Source: Agromyces marinus
GTDB lineage: Bacteria > Actinomycetota > Actinomycetes > Actinomycetales > Microbacteriaceae
Length of the DNA stretch: 64,000 nucleotides
Direction of reading: 5' to 3'
Assembly: GCF_021442325.1 (NCBI RefSeq)
Contig: NZ_CP087879.1
Coordinates: forward strand, 1,116,001-1,180,000
Part shown: in pieces, positions 60,438-64,000 of the stretch
Layout: every line of letters starts with the position of its first letter
Position numbering within the stretch: the first letter of the stretch is position 1
Translations under genes and position numbers: made by a program
Notes under the pieces: generated by a model
What the model was told of the DNA's origin: nothing
Database searches by the model: none
What the model saw: the letters and a program-made list of their open reading frames with translations, nothing else

Positions 60438-60503
60438 CGCCGGATGCTAGGGTGACCTGCACGGTCCGCGCAACGAGGCACGGCCCGTGGAAAGGCCCGA
60501 CAC

Positions 60504-61439
60504 GTGCGTTCCCCCCGAGACGCGGTCGACCCGGCGACCGCATCCCGCCCCCGGCGTTCCCACCGCCCGCCACGTCCGCTCGTCCGGATCCCGCTCGCCA
60601 TGACCGGCCTGGTCGCAGCAGCCTCGCTGCTGTGGAGCGTCTCGACGCCCGCCGACGTCTACGCCATCGACGTGTTCGGGGCGTTGCGCGAACCCGGCCA
60701 GGCCGCCGCGATCATCGGGCATCGCGGCGATCGCGCCCAGGCGCCCGAGAACACGATGCCCTCGCTCGAATCGGCGATGGACGAACTCGAGTACGTCGAG
60801 ACCGACGTGCGGCTCACCCGCGACGGGGTTCCGGTGCTCTTCCACGACACCGATCTCGAACGCGTCACGGGCCGCACCGGTCGCGTCGAGGACCTCGACC
60901 ACGACCAGGTCGCCCGCCTCGACGCCGGCGCCTGGTACGCGGAGGAGTGGGCGGGCGAGCCCATCCCGACGCTCGAGGAGTTCCTGGCGGCGCTCGGCGA
61001 GCGCGACGCCGCGCGCGCGCTCGTCGAGCTCAAGGCGGACTGGACGGCGTCCGAGGTGCGCATCGTGCTCGACCTCATCGAGCGCCACGGCCTGCGCGGG
61101 CGCATCATCCTGCAGAGCTTCAGCATCGAGACCCTGCAGTCCATCCAGCGCGTCGCGCCGACGACGCCGCGCATCATGCTCATCCGCGAGCTCCCGGCAG
61201 ACCCCGTGCCGTTGGCCGACGAACTCGGGGTCATCGGATTCGGCACGACCGCGGCATCCGTCACCGACGCCCCCGGCGCCGTCGACGCCGCGCACGCGGC
61301 CGGACTGGCCGTGCTCTGCTACACGCTGAACACGCAGGACCGCTGGCAGGAGGTCAGCGCGCTCGGCGTCGACGGCATCATCACCGACCAGCCGAGCGAC
61401 CTCGACGCGTGGATCGCGTCGACCGCGCCGGGCACCTGA
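60504..61439 (+). CDS. Secreted or membrane-anchored glycerophosphodiester phosphodiesterase
   Basis: This 311-residue protein has a basic N-terminus, one hydrophobic segment (about 30-50) that anchors or exports it, and a GDPD barrel. The catalytic signatures are GHRGDRAQAPENTMPSLESA and ETDVRLTRDGVPVLFHDTDLERVTGRTG, then VELKADW and a late DGIITDQP. It releases glycerol 3-phosphate from glycerophosphodiesters outside the cell, useful for phosphate and carbon supply. The GTG follows ggaaag. A TAGGGT box at 60449-60454 may be its promoter. Confidence 0.9.
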   Translation: MRSPRDAVDPATASRPRRSHRPPRPLVRIPLAMTGLVAAASLLWSVSTPADVYAIDVFGALREPGQAAAIIGHRGDRAQAPENTMPSLESAMDELEYVETDVRLTRDGVPVLFHDTDLERVTGRTGRVEDLDHDQVARLDAGAWYAEEWAGEPIPTLEEFLAALGERDAARALVELKADWTASEVRIVLDLIERHGLRGRIILQSFSIETLQSIQRVAPTTPRIMLIRELPADPVPLADELGVIGFGTTAASVTDAPGAVDAAHAAGLAVLCYTLNTQDRWQEVSALGVDGIITDQPSDLDAWIASTAPGT

Positions 61440-61465
61440 CCGGGCGGGAACCTGACCCGGGGCCG

Positions 61466-61490
61466 GACGCCCGTCGGCTCAGCGGGCGTC
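61466..61490. terminator. Hairpin between GDPD and macrodomain genes
   Basis: GACGCCCG (61466-61473) pairs with CGGGCGTC (61483-61490). The loop contains the stop codon of the minus-strand macrodomain gene (61479-61481), so the element would end both convergent transcripts. Confidence 0.45.
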
Positions 61491-62036
61491 GAGTTCGACG
61501 ACCTCGACGCCCAGGCGCGACGCGGCCTCGGAGAAGGTCTCGTGCATGCGCTCGGAGAACAGCACGAAGCGCACGAGCGGGGGCGATGCGGTCGCGCCGG
61601 CGACGCTCCCGATCGCGACCTCCGCCGCGTCGTCGGCCGGCCAGCCGTACACGCCGGCCGAAACCGCGGGCAGGGCGACGGATGCCGCGCCGAGCCCGTG
61701 CGCGACGCGCAGCGCGTTCCGGTAGGCGTCGGCGAGCCGGACGCGACGTGCGGCCGCTTCGGGGCCCGGGCCGGGCCACACCGGCCCGACGGCGTGCACG
61801 ACCCACCGTGCGGGCAACCGGCCGGCGGTCGTCGCGACCGCATCCCCGGTCGCCAGGCCGTCCGGCAGCATGGTCTCCCTGATCCGGCGGCACGCGGCCA
61901 GGACCTCCGGTCCGCCCGCCCGGTGGATGGCGCCGTCCACGCCGCCGCCGCCGAGCAGCGACGGGTTCGCCGCGTTCACGATCGCATCGACCCGCTCGAG
62001 CGTGAGGTCGCCCGTGACCAGCTCGATCCGCGGCAT
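61479..62036 (-). CDS. Macrodomain protein (O-acetyl-ADP-ribose deacetylase-like)
   Basis: This 185-residue MacroD-type protein binds or hydrolyses ADP-ribose derivatives. It has the IVNAANPSLLGGGGVDGAIHRAGG substrate loop and the PAVSAGVYGWP phosphate loop that define the class, both intact. No sirtuin or ADP-ribosyl-transferase is nearby. It follows the CsoR-type repressor gene after 7 bp on the same strand, so the two may be co-transcribed. Confidence 0.9.
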   Translation of the reverse strand: MPRIELVTGDLTLERVDAIVNAANPSLLGGGGVDGAIHRAGGPEVLAACRRIRETMLPDGLATGDAVATTAGRLPARWVVHAVGPVWPGPGPEAAARRVRLADAYRNALRVAHGLGAASVALPAVSAGVYGWPADDAAEVAIGSVAGATASPPLVRFVLFSERMHETFSEAASRLGVEVVELDAR

Positions 62037-62043
62037 CCGCCCG

Positions 62044-62322
62044 TCAGCCCCGGTTGTTGGAGAGCTCGAAGATGCGCACGAGCTCGGCGACGGCCGCCTC
62101 GCGCTCGTCGCCGCCCGCCTCGTACATGTGCGACACGTGGGTGCGCAGGTGGTTCTCGACGAGGAGCTTGTTCAGCGAGCCGAGCGACTTCTGCACCGCC
62201 AGGGAGAGCGTGACGATGTCGACGCAGTAGTCCTCGTTCTCGATCATCTTCTCGATGCCGCGCAACTGACCCTCGATGATCTTCGTGCGGTGGAGCGCGC
62301 GCTTCTTGATGTCCTCGATCAC
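62044..62322 (-). CDS. Metal-sensing CsoR/RcnR-family repressor
   Basis: This 92-residue all-helical DUF156 protein shows HRTKIIEGQLRGIEKMIENEDYC and ENHLRTHV. The metal positions are C33, H58 and H62; the copper sensor CsoR has Cys-His-Cys, whereas RcnR (nickel/cobalt) has Cys-His-His plus an N-terminal His, which is missing here. The GTG at 62322 lies 6 nt after TATCCT on the minus strand; a longer ORF to 62418 is not supported. It heads a transcript with the macrodomain gene. No metal exporter is nearby. Confidence 0.88.
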   Translation of the reverse strand: MIEDIKKRALHRTKIIEGQLRGIEKMIENEDYCVDIVTLSLAVQKSLGSLNKLLVENHLRTHVSHMYEAGGDEREAAVAELVRIFELSNNRG

Positions 62323-62328
62323 CTCGTC

Positions 62329-62334
62329 AGGATA
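62329..62334 (-). promoter_or_regulatory. -10 box of the CsoR/RcnR-type gene (leaderless)
   Basis: TATCCT on the minus strand, 6 nt before the GTG at 62322. Confidence 0.5.
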
Positions 62335-62348
62335 CGCCCGACGTTCGC

Positions 62349-62354
62349 TAGCGT
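62349..62354 (+). promoter_or_regulatory. -10 box of the DUF2207 gene (leaderless)
   Basis: TAGCGT, 6 nt before the ATG at 62361; only 14 bp from the divergent -10 box of the repressor gene, so each -35 falls on or beside the other -10. Confidence 0.5.
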
Positions 62355-62360
62355 GAACGC

Positions 62361-64000
62361 ATGCGCCGCGTCCTCCTGAGCTCGATGATCGTGCTGCTCG
62401 CGTTCGGCGCCGGGGCACCCGTGGCGGCGGCGGCGCCGGCGGACGCGGTGCCCGCGGCGGCGCCGATCGCCGGGGCGCCGGTCGCCGCGGTGCGGGCCGA
62501 TGTCGACGACTTCACGTTCGCGAGCCTCGACGCGGTGTACGAACTCGGCAGGGACGACGGCGGACGCTCGACGCTGCGCACGACGGAGACGCTCGTGGCC
62601 GTCTTCCCCGAGTTCGACCAGAACCGCGGCATCCGCCGCGCGATCCCGCGCTGGTACGACGGCCACCCCACCGACATCCGGGTCGTCTCCGTCCACGACG
62701 ACACGGGGGCCGAGCGCGGCTTCGAGACCGAGCGCAGCGAGGACGACGAATTCGAACTGGTCACGATCGCGGCCGACGACTTCGTGCACGGCGAGCAGAC
62801 CTACGTGATCACCTACGACCAGCGGAACGTGACCTTCGACCCCGACGACCTCGACGTCCAGGAGTTCTACTGGGACGTCAACGGCACGGGGTGGGCGCAG
62901 CCGTTCGGCAGGGTCCGGGCCGAGGTCCGGCTCGAACCCGACCTCGCCGCGGCGTTCACCGGGGATGCCGCCTGCTACCGCGGCTTCGAGGGCTCGAACA
63001 CGCCGTGCGAACGCCTGGACGTGACCCCCGGCGGCGATCCCGTCGCGGTCGCCCGCGCCGAGGCCCTCGGCCCGCACCAGAACCTCACGATCGCGCTCGC
63101 CTTCGCACCGGGGACCTTCGAGCCCCGCGACGAGCGGTTCACCTCGTCGCCGGTCGCGATGGCGTCGCTGTTCGGGGCGGTGGCCGCGGTGCTCCTCGCG
63201 ATCGCCGCGGCCGTGATGCGGCTGACCCGCTGGCGGGACCACCCCGGGCGCGGCATCGTCGTGGCCGAGTACGAACCGCCCGCCGACCTGACGCTCATGG
63301 AGGCCGCCGACCTCGTCGGCGCCGCGCCCAAGGGCGTCACGGCGACGCTCCTGGCCGAGGCGGTGTGCCGCCGCGTGCGGGTGGTCGAGAGCCGCCCGAA
63401 GCGCTACGCGGTCGTGCTCGAGGCACCGGTCGACGGGGCCGATCGCGACGCCGTGCGCGTCCTGCGGGCGCTGTTCGGCGCCGGTGCCGCGCCGGGGGCG
63501 CGCAGGGACCTGCGTACGCGCGACACCGCGGTGGGCACGCGGTTGGCGAGCCTGCGCCGCTCGGTGCACGCGCGTGTGGAGCGCGAGGGGCTGCGCCGCA
63601 AGCCCGACCGCGGGTTCCGCGCGGTGTTCGCCGTGCTCGGGCTCGCGGCCGGGCTGTCGGCCGTCGTGTTCGGCTTCGGCGCGCTGGATGCGCGCATGGG
63701 CGGCGCATGGCCGTGGCTGACGATCCTCACCGGGGTGATCGCGGCGGCCGCGACGCTCGGCGTGGTCGCGGTCGTGCGTCCCCTCACCGAACGGGGTCGG
63801 GCCGGGCGCGACCACCTCGACGGGCTGCGCGAGTTCATCCGCCTCGCCGAGGCCGACCGGATCCGGGTCCTGCAGTCGCCGAGCGGTGCGGAGCGGCGCC
63901 CGTTCGCGGGCGAGGACCCAGAGCAGGTGCTCCGCCTGAACGAGCGACTGCTGCCGTACGCGGTGCTGTTCGGGCTCGAACGCGAATGGAGCCGGGTGCT
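62361..64000 (+). CDS. DUF2207 membrane protein (3' end outside window)
   Basis: The frame is open from the ATG at 62361 to the window end (about 546 residues visible). It has a signal peptide (hydrophobic, then Ala-rich), an extracytoplasmic domain (FASLDAVYELGRDDGGRSTLRTTETLVAVFP; QRNVTFDPDDLDVQEFYWDVNGTGW) typical of DUF2207, a helix near 63165-63225, a cytoplasmic part and two more helices (63625-63775). DHLDGLREFIRLAEADRIRVL and LLPYAVLFGLEREW are the family's C-terminal signatures. Function is unknown. It is leaderless and divergent from the CsoR/RcnR-type gene. Confidence 0.85.
   Translation, partial: MRRVLLSSMIVLLAFGAGAPVAAAAPADAVPAAAPIAGAPVAAVRADVDDFTFASLDAVYELGRDDGGRSTLRTTETLVAVFPEFDQNRGIRRAIPRWYDGHPTDIRVVSVHDDTGAERGFETERSEDDEFELVTIAADDFVHGEQTYVITYDQRNVTFDPDDLDVQEFYWDVNGTGWAQPFGRVRAEVRLEPDLAAAFTGDAACYRGFEGSNTPCERLDVTPGGDPVAVARAEALGPHQNLTIALAFAPGTFEPRDERFTSSPVAMASLFGAVAAVLLAIAAAVMRLTRWRDHPGRGIVVAEYEPPADLTLMEAADLVGAAPKGVTATLLAEAVCRRVRVVESRPKRYAVVLEAPVDGADRDAVRVLRALFGAGAAPGARRDLRTRDTAVGTRLASLRRSVHARVEREGLRRKPDRGFRAVFAVLGLAAGLSAVVFGFGALDARMGGAWPWLTILTGVIAAAATLGVVAVVRPLTERGRAGRDHLDGLREFIRLAEADRIRVLQSPSGAERRPFAGEDPEQVLRLNERLLPYAVLFGLEREWSRV

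Noticed and set aside
62323-62418. Longer form of the CsoR/RcnR-type protein
   Set aside because: The extension is Arg/Ser-rich and crosses the divergent promoter; the GTG at 62322 follows a -10 box at leaderless spacing and matches the family start.
1-64000. tRNA genes, rRNA, CRISPR arrays, riboswitches, insertion sequences
   Set aside because: Intergenic gaps are short and none shows a cloverleaf, repeat-spacer pattern, known aptamer core or transposase; the space before ribF and the AGCS gene holds no FMN or glycine riboswitch that I can see.

Overview
The window is very GC-rich, densely coding and typical of a high-GC Gram-positive actinobacterium, most likely of the family Microbacteriaceae (an Agromyces- or Microbacterium-like genome). 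The evidence is the dxr-rseP-ispG-proS and nusA-ylxR-infB-rbfA-truB-ribF core order, the LAxTG sortase signal, and many genes that start directly downstream of a TANNNT box (leaderless transcripts). I name the family from recall of such genomes, not from a search. I see no tRNA, rRNA, CRISPR array, transposase, integrase or phage gene. No gap between genes exceeds about 175 bp.

Layout. (1) 1-4761: end of a transglutaminase-like/ATPase cluster, comprising a transglutaminase-fold membrane protein that lacks its catalytic residues, a zinc-ribbon/FHA protein and an EccC-like FtsK/SpoIIIE ATPase. (2) 4920-9147: a polyamine-type ABC importer (potD-A-B-C). It is followed on the other strand (9185-11562) by a GABA aminotransferase and an asparaginase-like enzyme, which suggests a polyamine/GABA nitrogen module. 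(3) 11666-14646: an OsmC protein, a secreted lipoprotein, an acyltransferase and a degenerate phosphopantetheinyl-transferase-like protein. (4) 14674-17159: dxr and rseP. (5) 17235-29703: a 12.5-kb catabolic block (thiolase; branched-chain-type ABC importer; acyl-CoA ligase; TetR; 3-hydroxybutyrate dehydrogenase; two alpha/beta hydrolases; 3-oxoacid CoA-transferase). It sits between rseP and ispG, genes that are usually adjacent. (6) 29757-34469: ispG, a sortase-anchored surface protein, proS. (7) 34510-39057: a DUF1206 membrane protein, a PhoX phosphatase with a possible Pho box, and an alanine/sodium symporter. (8) 39196-43954: nusA-ylxR-infB-rbfA. (9) 44057-49316: a receiver/thioredoxin-reductase-like fusion, mutY, a P-loop kinase, a membrane protein and panE. 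(10) 49374-52064: truB, two small membrane proteins, ribF. (11) 51944-54167: an MFS exporter and a TetR gene transcribed divergently. (12) 54255-58935: a deoxyribose operon (SorC-type regulator, deoC, and an ALDH16-like enzyme split over two overlapping genes). (13) 58938-64000: an SDR-DUF2867 protein, a glycerophosphodiesterase, a macrodomain protein, a CsoR/RcnR-type repressor and a DUF2207 membrane protein cut by the window end.

How the genes may work together. The block in (5) reads as a complete route for 3-hydroxybutyrate or its oligomers: import, ester hydrolysis, oxidation to acetoacetate, CoA transfer and thiolysis to acetyl-CoA. The deo operon in (12) would convert deoxyribose 5-phosphate to glyceraldehyde 3-phosphate and acetaldehyde, then oxidise the aldehyde. 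Both regions have inverted or direct repeats near their promoters that could be operators. All functions are assigned from motifs and context only; no database search was possible.
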